DNA of 64,000 nt from Bradyrhizobium roseum (GCF_030413175.1 NZ_CP129212.1:5556450-5620449); one strand, 5' to 3'. Shown: positions 1 to 8,630, numbered from the stretch's first letter. Numbers and translations: made by a program. The notes: generated from the sequence alone by a model not told the origin.

Positions 1-1536
1 CTCGGCCGTGCCGAGGTTGGAGCCGTAGAGCACCAACAGCGGCGTGTTGTGTCCCGGACGGGCCCGCGCCTGCGGCGCCGCGGCATTCGAGGCGGCAGCC
101 GCTACCGCCGCCCGGCCGGCAAAAGCGCCGCGGTCCCGGTCGGCGCGCGGCCGCACCTTGATCTTGAAGCCGTCAGGCTTGACGGTCAGCGTTTCCTTCA
201 GATGCATCTGGTAGCGATGCGGATCGAGCAGCTTGAAGCGCTGCAGGATCATGCCGATCGCCAGCGCCGCCTCGTGCATCGCAAAGCCGCGGCCGATGCA
301 GGCGCGCTGGCCGTTGCCGAACGGCTTCCAGGCGTTGATCGGTCGCTTGGCCTCGGCCTCGCGGCTGAAATTCTCGGGATCGAAAGCATCGGGGTTCGGC
401 CCCCAGACGCTGGGATCGCGATGCAGCGCCATCACGAGAACGGTGATGAAAGTGTTCTTTCTCAGTCTGTACTTGCCGCCAGCGAGCGTCTCGTCCTTGA
501 GCGGCGCGATGCCATAGGCGGGCGCTGGCGGCCACAACCGCAGCGCCTCCTTCAAAATCTGCGTGATGTAGGTGAGCTGTGTGACCTGCTGATACGTCGG
601 TTTCGCGTTGATATCGGGCCCGAGCACCCGGTCGACTTCCTCATAGGCCTTCTTCAGCACTTCGGGATGCTTGAGCAATGCGTAGATCGTGCAGGACAGC
701 AGCCCGCTCGTGGTCTCGTGGCCCGCGATCAGAAATGTGTTGATCTGGTAGCGGATGTTGACGTCGTCGAGCTGCTCGCCGGTGGAACGGTCGACGCCCG
801 TCATCATGGCGCCGAGCATGTCCTTCTTGCCCTCGGCAGCTTCCGCATTGCCGCGGCGCTCGGCGATGATCTCGTCGACCATCTTGTTCATGAAGGCGAC
901 GTCCTCGGCGAGGGTCTTGCGCCGCTTCTGCAGCCAAAGGCCTTCCAGCGGAATGCCGCGAGTCATCATGATGGTCTCGAGCGAGCGTACCAGCGACTCC
1001 ACAAACGGGTGGTAGTCGCGGCGATAGAACGAATTGAAGCGGTAGTCGAAGCCGCACAGCCCGATGGTGTCGAGCGTCAGCGCGGTCATGTCGTGGACGA
1101 CGTCGATCTCCTCGTCGCCGTTGAGCCGCTCCCATTTCTTCACGAGCTGCTCGGCGATATCGACCATGCTCGGGTGATAGGACTGCATCGCGCGGTTGCC
1201 GAAAGGCTGCAACAGGATGTTGTGCGCCTTGCTCCAGTTCGGCTCATTGGTATCGGCGGTAAACAGCCCGTCGCCGCCGACGGCACGGACACGGCGCAAC
1301 GAACCGCGCACCGCCTTGTCGAAGCGCTTTTCGTCGGAGAGTTCGTCGATCAGATCATGGCCGGAAACGATGACGAGCGGGGCGCCCATCATGTCCAGCC
1401 AGAAAATCGGCCCGAGCTCCTTGCTGAGCCGCACCAGGTGCTGCACCGGCGCGTTGGGATCCAGCGACAGCATGTTGCCGACGACAGGCTTCTTCGGCGG
1501 ATGCGGTATCGGATCCAGCTTGTTGGGGGACGCCAT
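1..1536 (-). CDS. CYP102-type cytochrome P450:NADPH-P450 reductase fusion (3' part beyond window)
   Basis: Partial gene: the frame is open from ATG at 1536 to the left edge (512 residues). It reads as a complete P450 domain (about residues 1-480), a low-complexity Ala/Arg-rich linker, then LLVLYGSNLGTAE from about residue 500, the opening of an FMN-binding flavodoxin domain. The P450 part has the I-helix motif AGHETTSG and the haem loop PFGNGQRACIGRGF with Cys413 as thiolate ligand. This architecture is that of the self-sufficient fatty-acid hydroxylases of the CYP102 (P450 BM3) family, in which the reductase domain passes NADPH electrons through FAD and FMN to the haem. The gene is the most downstream of a minus-strand run of lipid-related genes; 77 bp separate it from the hydrolase upstream. 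The fatty-acid substrate is inferred from family and neighbours. The reductase half cannot be checked here. Confidence 0.92.
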   Translation of the reverse strand, partial: MASPNKLDPIPHPPKKPVVGNMLSLDPNAPVQHLVRLSKELGPIFWLDMMGAPLVIVSGHDLIDELSDEKRFDKAVRGSLRRVRAVGGDGLFTADTNEPNWSKAHNILLQPFGNRAMQSYHPSMVDIAEQLVKKWERLNGDEEIDVVHDMTALTLDTIGLCGFDYRFNSFYRRDYHPFVESLVRSLETIMMTRGIPLEGLWLQKRRKTLAEDVAFMNKMVDEIIAERRGNAEAAEGKKDMLGAMMTGVDRSTGEQLDDVNIRYQINTFLIAGHETTSGLLSCTIYALLKHPEVLKKAYEEVDRVLGPDINAKPTYQQVTQLTYITQILKEALRLWPPAPAYGIAPLKDETLAGGKYRLRKNTFITVLVMALHRDPSVWGPNPDAFDPENFSREAEAKRPINAWKPFGNGQRACIGRGFAMHEAALAIGMILQRFKLLDPHRYQMHLKETLTVKPDGFKIKVRPRADRDRGAFAGRAAVAAAASNAAAPQARARPGHNTPLLVLYGSNLGTAE

Positions 1537-1575
1537 TGTCGAAGTAACTCCTGCCATTCCGCATCGTCATCCTGG

Positions 1576-1603
1576 GGAGCGCGCCGAAAGCGGCGTGCGC
1601 TCC
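1576..1603. repeat. GC-rich hairpin between hydrolase and P450 genes
   Basis: An imperfect inverted repeat: GGAGCGC-GCCG pairs with CGGCGTGCGCTCC around a GAAA-type loop, with a 2-nt bulge. It lies in the 77-bp gap between the hydrolase stop and the P450 start. No T-run follows on the minus strand, so it is not a canonical terminator. It could act as an mRNA-stability or processing hairpin, or be a remnant of a palindromic repeat. Confidence 0.5.
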
Positions 1604-1613
1604 ATGATAAGGT

Positions 1614-2606
1614 CTACCCGAATCTTCGTTTACGCCATTCGATCAGCTTGGCGCTGACCTCTTCCGGCTTTTCCTGCTGCGTCCAATGGCCGCTGTCGCG
1701 GACGAGATATTTTTCCAGATCAGGGACGATCTTCTCCATGCCATCGGCGGCCGAGGGCGGCAGCACGGCGTCGTTCTCGGCCATGATCATCAGCGACGGC
1801 ACGCGCACCATATGATCCATACCTTCCGAGCGCTGCCAGTTGCGCGAAAAATTGCGGTACCAGTTGATGCCGCCGGTGAAGCCGGTCTTCGTGAAGGTAT
1901 CGACGAACACCTTCTTTTCCTCAGGCGACAGGATCGGCGTGCGCGGATCGAATTTGGCATCATAGGCGGCGATCATCTGCGGGAATGCAAGATTGGTCTT
2001 GGCCGATGCACCGACACCCGCGACCGACGGCGCTTCGGCCGCATCCTTGCGCGGCAGCGGCTTGCGCATGAAGGCGTCGAACGTCTGCTCGACCCGGCTG
2101 CCGAAGATCTTGTCGGGCTCGCGGGCGGGGTCCTGGAATTGCACGATGTACATGCTGTCGCCGAAACGCTTGCGGAACAGTTCGATCGGATCGGCCGGCA
2201 GGCGGTCGTAATGCGGCGTGTTGACACCGACGACGCCGGCGACGCGATCGATATGACGCAGCGGCATCTGCCAGACGATGAAGCCGCCCCAGTCGTGGCC
2301 GACGAAGATCGCCTTGTCGATCTCGAGGTGGTCAAGCAGTCCGACGAGGTCGCCGGTCAGGTGCTCCATGTCGTAGGCCTCGACCGGCTCGGGCCGGTCG
2401 GTCGCGCCATAGCCGCGCTGGTCCGGTGCAATGACGCGGATACCGGCCTCGCTCAGCGCCTTGATCTGGTGGCGCCAGGAAAACGCCAGCTCCGGCCAGC
2501 CATGACACAGAATGAGCGGAGGCTTGTCGGACTTCGGGCCCGCCTCGTAATAGCCCATGCGAATACCGTTCACCTGGGCGAACTGCAGCGGCGGCATTTC
2601 AATCAT
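1614..2606 (-). CDS. Epoxide-hydrolase-like alpha/beta hydrolase
   Basis: A 330-residue alpha/beta hydrolase with the full set of soluble epoxide hydrolase features: oxyanion-hole motif HGWPE (35-39), nucleophile elbow GHDWGG with Asp105 rather than Ser, cap-domain tyrosines Tyr153 and Tyr250, acid Asp279 (ENDAVLPP) and base His307 (SGHWTQQE). Asp105 plus the two tyrosines fits opening of an epoxide through a covalent ester. Haloalkane dehalogenases also use Asp but lack the paired cap tyrosines. ATG 2606 follows the acyltransferase stop by 9 bp, with AGGAT as a possible ribosome binding site, so the two genes are co-transcribed. Next to a P450, it may hydrate epoxides formed from unsaturated fatty acids; that role is inferred. 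Confidence 0.85.
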   Translation of the reverse strand: MIEMPPLQFAQVNGIRMGYYEAGPKSDKPPLILCHGWPELAFSWRHQIKALSEAGIRVIAPDQRGYGATDRPEPVEAYDMEHLTGDLVGLLDHLEIDKAIFVGHDWGGFIVWQMPLRHIDRVAGVVGVNTPHYDRLPADPIELFRKRFGDSMYIVQFQDPAREPDKIFGSRVEQTFDAFMRKPLPRKDAAEAPSVAGVGASAKTNLAFPQMIAAYDAKFDPRTPILSPEEKKVFVDTFTKTGFTGGINWYRNFSRNWQRSEGMDHMVRVPSLMIMAENDAVLPPSAADGMEKIVPDLEKYLVRDSGHWTQQEKPEEVSAKLIEWRKRRFG

Positions 2607-2615
2607 CGCAAGATC

Positions 2616-4163
2616 CTATTCAGCGGCGCTGGTCATGCTCGGCGGCGGCAGGAATGCCGCCTCCAGCTCCTCGAATTCGCGAGGCAGCATGCCGCACATG
2701 ACCTGGACATGGGGAATGATGTTGGCGCCCGCAATGAAGCCGAAATCGAGCTGGTCGCGGTAGCTCTGCACGGTAATGTTGAGCGCGATGCCGTGGGTCG
2801 AGATCGACACCGGGAAAATGTGCAGCAATTCCGCCCCCGCGGCGTACAGTGTCTGCCGCGGCCCCGGCACGTTGGACACCGTAATGTTGGCGGATGGCGG
2901 CAACACGTTCGACAGGTCCGAGCGGCTGTAGAGCAGCGCCATGATCTGCACCATGATCGGCGCCCCGAGCATCGAGACGTTGGAAACCTGCGGCATGAAC
3001 GCCCGCAGCGGATGCGACATCTCCTTGGACTTGGTGGATTGCGCGATGATCGCTTCCAGCCGTTCCCTGGGATTCTCGATATTGGTGGCGATCGAGCAGA
3101 CCATGCCGAAAACCTGGTTGTTGGCTTCGGTGTTACCCTCCTCGCGCAGCGAGATCGGCACTGCCGCGGTCATCGACTTGGCTGGCAAGGCGCCGCGCTC
3201 CAGCAGATAGCGCCGCACCACGCCGGAAGAAAGCGCCAGCACCACGTCGTTGAGCTTGCCGCCGGATGCCTTGGCGACCGCCTTGGCGCGCGATAGCGAA
3301 ATCGACGTGCCGGCAAAACTGCGCTCCGACGAAATCGCCTTGTTAAGCATCGTCGGCGGCGACAGCATGCTGGCAATGCTTTCGCGCGACTTCGGATCGG
3401 AGATCTTGCCGACGACATCGGAGACGCTCTTGAGCATCGCCGGGATACTGCCGGCGAATTTCACCGCGCTCTCGATCTGGAACATGGCGTTGTCGAACAG
3501 GATCGATCCGAGATCGCTCTTTCCCGAACGCGGCAGATCGAGGGTTTTCGGCGTCGACGAACCGTCGAAGGGCTGACGCCAGAGCTGCTGGTAGGAATCG
3601 ATCAGATTGGCGGCGATGTCGCGCGGTTCCTTGGTCCCCTTGGCCTGCGGGATCGGCGCCTCGACCTTTCGCGGGATCGGCGTGACGTCATAGATCATGT
3701 TGGTCAGCGCGGCACCGGCGCCGCCGTCGATGCAGGCGTGATGCATCTTGGAGTAAAGGCCGATCTCGTTGTCCTTCATGCCTTCGAAGACGTAGAACTC
3801 CCACAGCGGCCGGGCGCGGTTGAGCAGTTTTGCATGCATCCAGCCGACAATGCGCTCCAGCGTGGCGCGGTCGTAGGGCGCGGGCAGGCTGCCACGGAAA
3901 ATGTGACGGTCGATATCGAACTGGTCGTCCTCGACCCAGGAGGGATGATCGATGTCGAGCGGCGCCTTTTCCAGCCGCGCTTTGAGGATCGGCGCGATGT
4001 GCAGCCGTGAGGCGATCATCGCCTTGAAATCCTCGAAGAAGTTGCCGTTGTAGTTCTCCGGCAGTCGGAAGATCGCCATGCTGCCGACATGCATCGGCAT
4101 CTCGGGCGTTTCGAGATACAGAAATGACGCGTCCATCGAAGACAGTTTCTTGGCGTCCGCCAT
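2616..4163 (-). CDS. Wax ester synthase / diacylglycerol O-acyltransferase (WS/DGAT family)
   Basis: A 515-residue protein of the bacterial WS/DGAT family, which moves acyl groups from acyl-CoA to fatty alcohols or diacylglycerol to make storage lipid. The active-site motif HHxxxDG is present as HHACIDG at residues 141-147. The N-terminus (SSMDASFLYLETPEMPMHVGSM) and C-terminal NVPGP segment are also typical of the family. ATG 4163 has a strong ribosome binding site (GGGAGGAAAGT). The gene is followed 9 bp later by an epoxide-hydrolase-like gene and preceded by a 156-bp gap holding two inverted repeats that may be operators. The preferred acceptor (alcohol or diacylglycerol) cannot be told from sequence. 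Confidence 0.92.
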   Translation of the reverse strand: MADAKKLSSMDASFLYLETPEMPMHVGSMAIFRLPENYNGNFFEDFKAMIASRLHIAPILKARLEKAPLDIDHPSWVEDDQFDIDRHIFRGSLPAPYDRATLERIVGWMHAKLLNRARPLWEFYVFEGMKDNEIGLYSKMHHACIDGGAGAALTNMIYDVTPIPRKVEAPIPQAKGTKEPRDIAANLIDSYQQLWRQPFDGSSTPKTLDLPRSGKSDLGSILFDNAMFQIESAVKFAGSIPAMLKSVSDVVGKISDPKSRESIASMLSPPTMLNKAISSERSFAGTSISLSRAKAVAKASGGKLNDVVLALSSGVVRRYLLERGALPAKSMTAAVPISLREEGNTEANNQVFGMVCSIATNIENPRERLEAIIAQSTKSKEMSHPLRAFMPQVSNVSMLGAPIMVQIMALLYSRSDLSNVLPPSANITVSNVPGPRQTLYAAGAELLHIFPVSISTHGIALNITVQSYRDQLDFGFIAGANIIPHVQVMCGMLPREFEELEAAFLPPPSMTSAAE

Positions 4164-4217
4164 ACTTTCCTCCCGCGGTCAAAAACGCGGCGCCTTGGTG
4201 GCGCTTCTGGCGTCTGA

Positions 4218-4233
4218 AATAACTTTTGTTATT
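4218..4233. promoter_or_regulatory. Inverted repeat AATAAC-tttt-GTTATT upstream of WS/DGAT gene
   Basis: A perfect 6-bp-arm inverted repeat with a TTTT spacer, 55-70 bp upstream of the WS/DGAT start. It is AT-rich in an otherwise GC-rich region, which suits an operator overlapping a promoter. The cognate regulator is unknown. Confidence 0.4.
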
Positions 4234-4260
4234 GGAGCATATCCGAAAACTCCTCCCGAT

Positions 4261-4277
4261 CCTGCATCAATTGCAGG
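4261..4277. promoter_or_regulatory. Inverted repeat CCTGCA-tcaat-TGCAGG upstream of WS/DGAT gene
   Basis: A second perfect 6-bp-arm inverted repeat, 28 bp further upstream than the AATAAC repeat in the same gap. Two dyads in one 156-bp gap suggest a regulated promoter for the acyltransferase-hydrolase genes, separate from the lipase transcript. This is inference only. Confidence 0.35.
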
Positions 4278-4319
4278 TGGGACTGTTCGTGATCATGCCC
4301 TTGAGCTCAAGGCGCAAGC

Positions 4320-5117
4320 TCAGGATTGTGCATTTTCAGGAGGCCCATAGGCAATGGCAAAGGGACCCGATCGGTCAAAATGCTTAAACTCCCCCTCGGG
4401 CTGCGCTAGGCGGTCGGCGACCGCCCATAGGGCCGCCGGATTGACGCCGAGTCCAATATGGCTCGCGAAATATACCTCGATGTTTTCAGCCGTTGCGGAA
4501 GGACGCAGCAGGCTGGTGTGCCAGTTCACGATACCGTCGGTGCGGGAATAGATCGAAGTCGCCGGCACCGGCAGGTCGCCGGCGATCGCCTCTCTGATCT
4601 CCGGATTGTCATCGGCCTTCTCCCCCGACAGCGCCTCATAGAGCCGCGTGGCGTTGGTGGCCCTGATGTCGCTGGCGAACGGACTGCCGAGCGTAATCAC
4701 GCTGCGCACCATGCCCGGCTCCTGCAACGCGAGGTCGCGCGCATAGACGCCGCCAAGACTCCAGCCGACCAGGCTGACCTTGCGGCCGGTCTGGCCGTGA
4801 ATGCGCCGCAACAGGTCGCGCAAGGCCTCGCGCTTGGACGCGACGCCGCCGAGATTGCGTCCCATGTTCCACGCATGGGCGTCGTAGCCGAGCTCTTTCA
4901 AATAGCGCCGCATCGGCGCCATCGACAGATCGCTGGCAAGAAAGCCCGGCAGCGCCAGCACCGGATGCCCGTCGCCCTTCGGTGCGCGCAACAACAGCGG
5001 CGACAGCAACAGGCTCGAGTTCAGCTCGAGCAGGCCCCTCGCCTCGGCCAGCAACAAGAACAGGCTCGGTGGCCGCAGCCGTTGCGCTTTCGCCGCCCCG
5101 TCCTCGGCGACGGCCAC
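4320..5117 (-). CDS. Lipase-like alpha/beta hydrolase
   Basis: A 265-residue serine hydrolase. The nucleophile elbow is GWSLGG with Ser120; likely acid and base are Asp194 (SRTDGIVNW) and His220 (SHIGLGVNP). The early segment LPGFLASDLSM provides the oxyanion hole, as in PGAP1-like and triacylglycerol lipase families. No clear signal peptide is visible, so it probably acts inside the cell, perhaps on acylglycerols made by the nearby WS/DGAT. The start is GTG at 5117, directly abutting the stop codon of the upstream DUF6489 gene, which suggests translational coupling. The natural substrate is not known. Confidence 0.8.
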   Translation of the reverse strand: MAVAEDGAAKAQRLRPPSLFLLLAEARGLLELNSSLLLSPLLLRAPKGDGHPVLALPGFLASDLSMAPMRRYLKELGYDAHAWNMGRNLGGVASKREALRDLLRRIHGQTGRKVSLVGWSLGGVYARDLALQEPGMVRSVITLGSPFASDIRATNATRLYEALSGEKADDNPEIREAIAGDLPVPATSIYSRTDGIVNWHTSLLRPSATAENIEVYFASHIGLGVNPAALWAVADRLAQPEGEFKHFDRSGPFAIAYGPPENAQS

Positions 5118-5372
5118 TTACTTCTTGTCCTTATGGCCCATGCCACCAAGGCCGGCCATGGTCACGAACATATCCTGAAACCGCTCGGCGATCTTTGGAT
5201 CGAAGGTGAACCAGCTCTGAATCAGCGACTCCGGCGACACCTTTTCGATGTTGGCCATCATCTGCTGCTGCATCTTGTCCATCACCGCCGTCTGCATCGG
5301 CTGCACATCCGGAAGTCCGAAAAACTGTCTGGCTTCCAGCGGCGTGCAATCCACTTCGACGTTAACTTTCAT
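5118..5372 (-). CDS. Small DUF6489-like protein
   Basis: An 84-residue protein beginning MKVNVEVDCTPLEARQFFGLPDV, a pattern I associate with the DUF6489 family of small alphaproteobacterial proteins. The middle is rich in Met and Gln (MDKMQQQMMANIEKV) and probably helical; the tail is Gly- and Lys-rich (GLGGMGHKDKK). There is no signal peptide or metal motif. ATG 5372 has a good ribosome binding site (AAGGAG). Its TAA stop touches the GTG start of the lipase-like gene, so the two are very likely one translational unit. Phasin-like or lipid-droplet roles are conceivable from the neighbours but unsupported. Function unknown. Confidence 0.72.
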   Translation of the reverse strand: MKVNVEVDCTPLEARQFFGLPDVQPMQTAVMDKMQQQMMANIEKVSPESLIQSWFTFDPKIAERFQDMFVTMAGLGGMGHKDKK

Positions 5373-5469
5373 GACCGCTCCTTTTGCTGGCTGCCTGCAG
5401 TATCGCCACGATAATCCTGATCGCGCAAGGACAAGAGCCGGACCCCGGCCTTTTCAACTCCCGACATGG

Positions 5470-6723
5470 TCAACCAAAACGTTCGGCGGCAAAGGGCCTG
5501 TGATCGGCAAACGGGGTCTCGCCGGTCATCATTTCCGCCAGCAGGCGGCCGGTGGCCGGCCCGAGCGTCAGGCCGTGGTGCTGGTGGCCGAAATCGAACC
5601 ACAGCCCGCTGTGGCGAGGGGCCTTGCCGATCACCGGCAGCATGTCAGGCAGACAGGGCCGAGCGCCCATCCATGGCTTGGTGTCGACCGGTTCGCCCAG
5701 CGGGAACAACCGATGCGCCCGCGGCAGGGAACGCTCGACCTGGACCGGCGTCGGCGGCGAATCGCGGTGAGCGAACTCGGCGCCGGTGGTCAGTCGAATG
5801 CCACGATTCATCGGCGCCAGGAGATAGCCCAGGTCGGTGTCCAGGACGGGATGGTGCAAGACTGCGTTGCCGCGCGGCTTGAGGTGCAAATGGTAACCAC
5901 GCTTGACCTGTAGCGGAATCGAATAGCCGAGCGGCGCAAAAACCTGATCCGACCATGGGCCCATCGCCACCACGACGTCGCGCGCCGTGATCGTGCCTTC
6001 CAGCGTCGCCACCCGCCATCGCGTGCCGGATTGTTCGAGCGTGCGCGCGTCGCCGACCAGATATCGCCCGCCCTTGCGGCCGAACAGCGCCGAATAGGCT
6101 TTGGCCAGGCCGCCGGGATCCGGCACGAAGCCCGGCGCCGGGAAATGGATGGCGCCACTGAAATCGCCGGTCAGATGCGGTTCGCGGGCTACAATCGCCG
6201 CCGGGTCCAGGATATCGCCCGCGACGCCATACTGCCGGGCCCGCTCCAGTTCGCTGACCGCACCCGCAAGCGTCGCCTCGGAGCGAAACAATTTGATCCA
6301 GCCGGTCCGCCGCAGCAACTCCGGCACATTGGCTTCCGCAATCAGTGCCTCATGCTCGATCAGGCTGCGCTGGATCAACGGCAATTCCGCCATCGCACTG
6401 TCCAGTGCACGCTGCGGCGACGAGGCGAGGAAATAGCGCGTCAGCCACGGCAGGAAAGCCGGCAAATCCCTGAAGTGGTAACGCACCTGCGGTGCCTGCA
6501 GCAACGCGTAGCGCAGGATCTGGCCGAGATCGCGCGGAAACATGTAGGGAAATACCGAAGCGCATTCGATCAGGCCGCCATTGCCATAACTGGTTTCCTC
6601 GCCGGCCACCTCGTGCCGGTCGATCAGAACCACGTTCCGGCCGCGCTTCTGCAGGTGCAGGGCGGCACTCACGCCGACCATGCCCGCACCCAGAACGAGT
6701 ACGTCGGCCTTCAGTTCCGCCAT
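5470..6723 (-). CDS. D-amino-acid dehydrogenase (DadA-like FAD oxidoreductase)
   Basis: A 417-residue FAD-dependent oxidoreductase of the DAO superfamily. The dinucleotide fold motif GAGMVG is at residues 12-17, the RHEVAGEETSYGNGGLI segment matches the DadA flavin-binding region, and the C-terminal GLWFDFGHQHHGLTLGPATG matches the second FAD contact region. DadA-type enzymes oxidise D-amino acids to 2-oxo acids plus ammonia and pass electrons to the respiratory chain. ATG 6723 is preferred to the in-frame TTG at 6735 because GGAG lies upstream. It diverges from the peptide ABC transporter run across 197 bp, which suggests that D-residues from imported peptides are its substrates. Other DAO-superfamily amine substrates remain possible. 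Confidence 0.82.
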   Translation of the reverse strand: MAELKADVLVLGAGMVGVSAALHLQKRGRNVVLIDRHEVAGEETSYGNGGLIECASVFPYMFPRDLGQILRYALLQAPQVRYHFRDLPAFLPWLTRYFLASSPQRALDSAMAELPLIQRSLIEHEALIAEANVPELLRRTGWIKLFRSEATLAGAVSELERARQYGVAGDILDPAAIVAREPHLTGDFSGAIHFPAPGFVPDPGGLAKAYSALFGRKGGRYLVGDARTLEQSGTRWRVATLEGTITARDVVVAMGPWSDQVFAPLGYSIPLQVKRGYHLHLKPRGNAVLHHPVLDTDLGYLLAPMNRGIRLTTGAEFAHRDSPPTPVQVERSLPRAHRLFPLGEPVDTKPWMGARPCLPDMLPVIGKAPRHSGLWFDFGHQHHGLTLGPATGRLLAEMMTGETPFADHRPFAAERFG

Positions 6724-6920
6724 CCGGCACTCCAAAAGTTCAATGTCCAGCGCTTGCCCGCGCGTCTTATGGTGAACCTACTCATTGCCGCACCGCCGCG
6801 CAAACCGGCACGCAGTGCGGGATAATGATGCTTGCGCGGCGGCTGGACTTTGGCAACATGGCTCGGCAATATCCGTCGCTAGTCGCGGAAATGGCGCATC
6901 AAAGCGGGAAATCGAAACAA

Positions 6921-8528
6921 ATGTCGGTACGTCGAAGTGTGTTTGCAGCGGCCACGGCTTCAATACTTGCCTTAACGACAGCCCTGGCGATGGCGCCGGC
7001 ATCGGCGCAGACCCTGCGCTACGCCAACCAGGGCGATCTCAAATCGCTCGATCCCTACACGCTGAACGAGAGCACCACCCACGCCCATCTCGGGCATGTC
7101 TTCGAAGGCCTGGTGGCGCGCGACAGGGATTTGAAGATCATCCCGGCGCTGGCCGAAAGCTGGGAGATTCCAGAGCCGACCCGCTGGCGGTTCAATTTGC
7201 GCAAGGGCGTGAAATTCCAGAACGGCGATCCCTTCACCGCTGACGACGTGGTTTTCTCGGCAGAACGCGTCCAGAAGAAGGGCTCGAACCTGCAGACCCG
7301 CATCCCCAGCGGCACCAAGGTGGTCAAGGTTGACGACTACACCGTGGACTTCGTCCTGCCGACTCCCAATCCCATTCTCAATTCGCAATGGGATACCTGG
7401 TACATCATGAGCAAGAAGTGGGCCGAGGCGAACAACGCCGTCGAGCCGACGCCGGCGGCGGCCACGACACCGAGCTTTGCCTCGCTCAACGCCAACGGCA
7501 CCGGTCCCTTCAGCGTCGAGAGCCATCAGCCCGGCGTCAAGACGGTCTACAAGGCCAATCCCACCTGGTGGCGCAAGCCCGAACATAATCTCAAGGAAAT
7601 CATCTTCACCCCGATCGGCTCGGATGCCACCCGCGTCGCCGCTCTGCTCTCGGGCGAAGTTGACGTCATCGAGCCGGTTCCGATCCAGGATATTTCGCGG
7701 GTTGATTCCAGCCCGAACGCCCAGGTTCTGAAGGGACCGGAACTCCGCACCATCTTCCTCGGCATGGACCAGGTCCGCGACGAACTGCTCTACTCCAACA
7801 TCAAGGGCAAGAACCCGTTCAAGGACGTCAAGGTGCGCGAGGCCTTCTTCAAGGCCGTCGACATCGAACTGATCAAGAACCGCGTCATGCGCGGCCTGTC
7901 GACGCCCTCGGCGCTGATGATCGCGCCGCAACTGTTCAAGCTGTCCGGCGACTTCACGCGGCCGAAACTCGATCCCGACGGCGCCAAGAAGCTGTTGACC
8001 GAAGCCGGCTATCCCGACGGCTTCGAAGTCACGATGGACTGTCCGAACGACCGCTATGTCAACGACGCCGCGATCTGTCAGGCGGTGGTCGGCATGCTCG
8101 CCCGCATCGGCGTCAAGGTGACGTTGCTGGCCCAGCCCAAGGCGCAGTATTTTGCCAAGGTGCTGAAGCCCGGCGGCTACCAGACCTCGTTCTACCTGCT
8201 CGGCTGGACGCCCGGCACGCTCGACTCCCACAACGTCCTGTTCGACATCATGGGCTGCCGTGACGATCCGAAATCCAGCCGCGGCGAAGCCAATCTCGGT
8301 GGCTACTGCAACAAGAAGCTCGACGCATTCACCGACCAGGTGCTGCAGGAATCCGACGCCGCCAAGCGCGACCTCCTGATCAAGCAGGCCTACGAAATCG
8401 GCGCCAAGGACTTTGGCTATATCCCGCTGCACCAGCAGGCGCTGGCGTGGGGTGTGTCGAAAAAGGTCAAGCTGAGCCAGCGCGCCGACAACCAGGTCCT
8501 GCTGTACTGGGCGACCAAACAGGACTAG
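6921..8528 (+). CDS. Peptide-type ABC transporter substrate-binding protein (SBP family 5), system 1
   Basis: A 535-residue periplasmic binding protein of the DppA/OppA family (SBP family 5). The start chosen is ATG 6921, giving a clean signal peptide (MSVRRSVFAAATASILALTT, cleavage after APASAQ); longer in-frame starts would bury it. The mature protein has the family hallmarks RYANQGDLKSLDPYTLNE, the WRFNLRKGVKFQNGDPFTADDV block and a C-terminal domain of usual length. It delivers ligand to permeases encoded downstream (8631-10590). The ligand is not evident; association with a gamma-glutamyltransferase suggests gamma-glutamyl peptides or glutathione. A stem-loop with a T-run follows the gene, a common arrangement for producing more binding protein than permease. 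Confidence 0.9.
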   Translation: MSVRRSVFAAATASILALTTALAMAPASAQTLRYANQGDLKSLDPYTLNESTTHAHLGHVFEGLVARDRDLKIIPALAESWEIPEPTRWRFNLRKGVKFQNGDPFTADDVVFSAERVQKKGSNLQTRIPSGTKVVKVDDYTVDFVLPTPNPILNSQWDTWYIMSKKWAEANNAVEPTPAAATTPSFASLNANGTGPFSVESHQPGVKTVYKANPTWWRKPEHNLKEIIFTPIGSDATRVAALLSGEVDVIEPVPIQDISRVDSSPNAQVLKGPELRTIFLGMDQVRDELLYSNIKGKNPFKDVKVREAFFKAVDIELIKNRVMRGLSTPSALMIAPQLFKLSGDFTRPKLDPDGAKKLLTEAGYPDGFEVTMDCPNDRYVNDAAICQAVVGMLARIGVKVTLLAQPKAQYFAKVLKPGGYQTSFYLLGWTPGTLDSHNVLFDIMGCRDDPKSSRGEANLGGYCNKKLDAFTDQVLQESDAAKRDLLIKQAYEIGAKDFGYIPLHQQALAWGVSKKVKLSQRADNQVLLYWATKQD

Positions 8529-8544
8529 TCAGGCTTCAATACAG

Positions 8545-8584
8545 GTCCCGGTGGCTTCGCGGCTTCCGGGACTTTTCTTTTTCT
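8545..8584 (+). terminator. Stem-loop plus T-run inside the transporter operon (attenuator)
   Basis: GTCCCGG (8545-8551) pairs with CCGGGAC (8566-8572), followed by TTTTCTTTTTCTT. This is a factor-independent terminator form, 17 bp after the binding-protein stop and about 45 bp before the permease start. Partial termination here would lower permease and ATPase expression relative to the binding protein. Confidence 0.7.
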
Positions 8585-8630
8585 TCGAGGCGACGGCAAC
8601 CGTCGCATCCGAGGGCAGTGAAAGGAACCC

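Noticed and set aside
1686..3296. A 536-codon plus-strand frame across the hydrolase and acyltransferase genes.
   Set aside because: It is antisense to two genes with intact catalytic motifs, and its composition is that of a shadow frame.
6724..6920. A riboswitch in the gap between the DadA-like gene and importer 1.
   Set aside because: No conserved riboswitch core or strong stem-loop was recognised there.
6972..8432. A 486-codon minus-strand frame over the first binding-protein gene.
   Set aside because: The plus strand carries a complete signal peptide and SBP family 5 blocks. The antisense frame has none.
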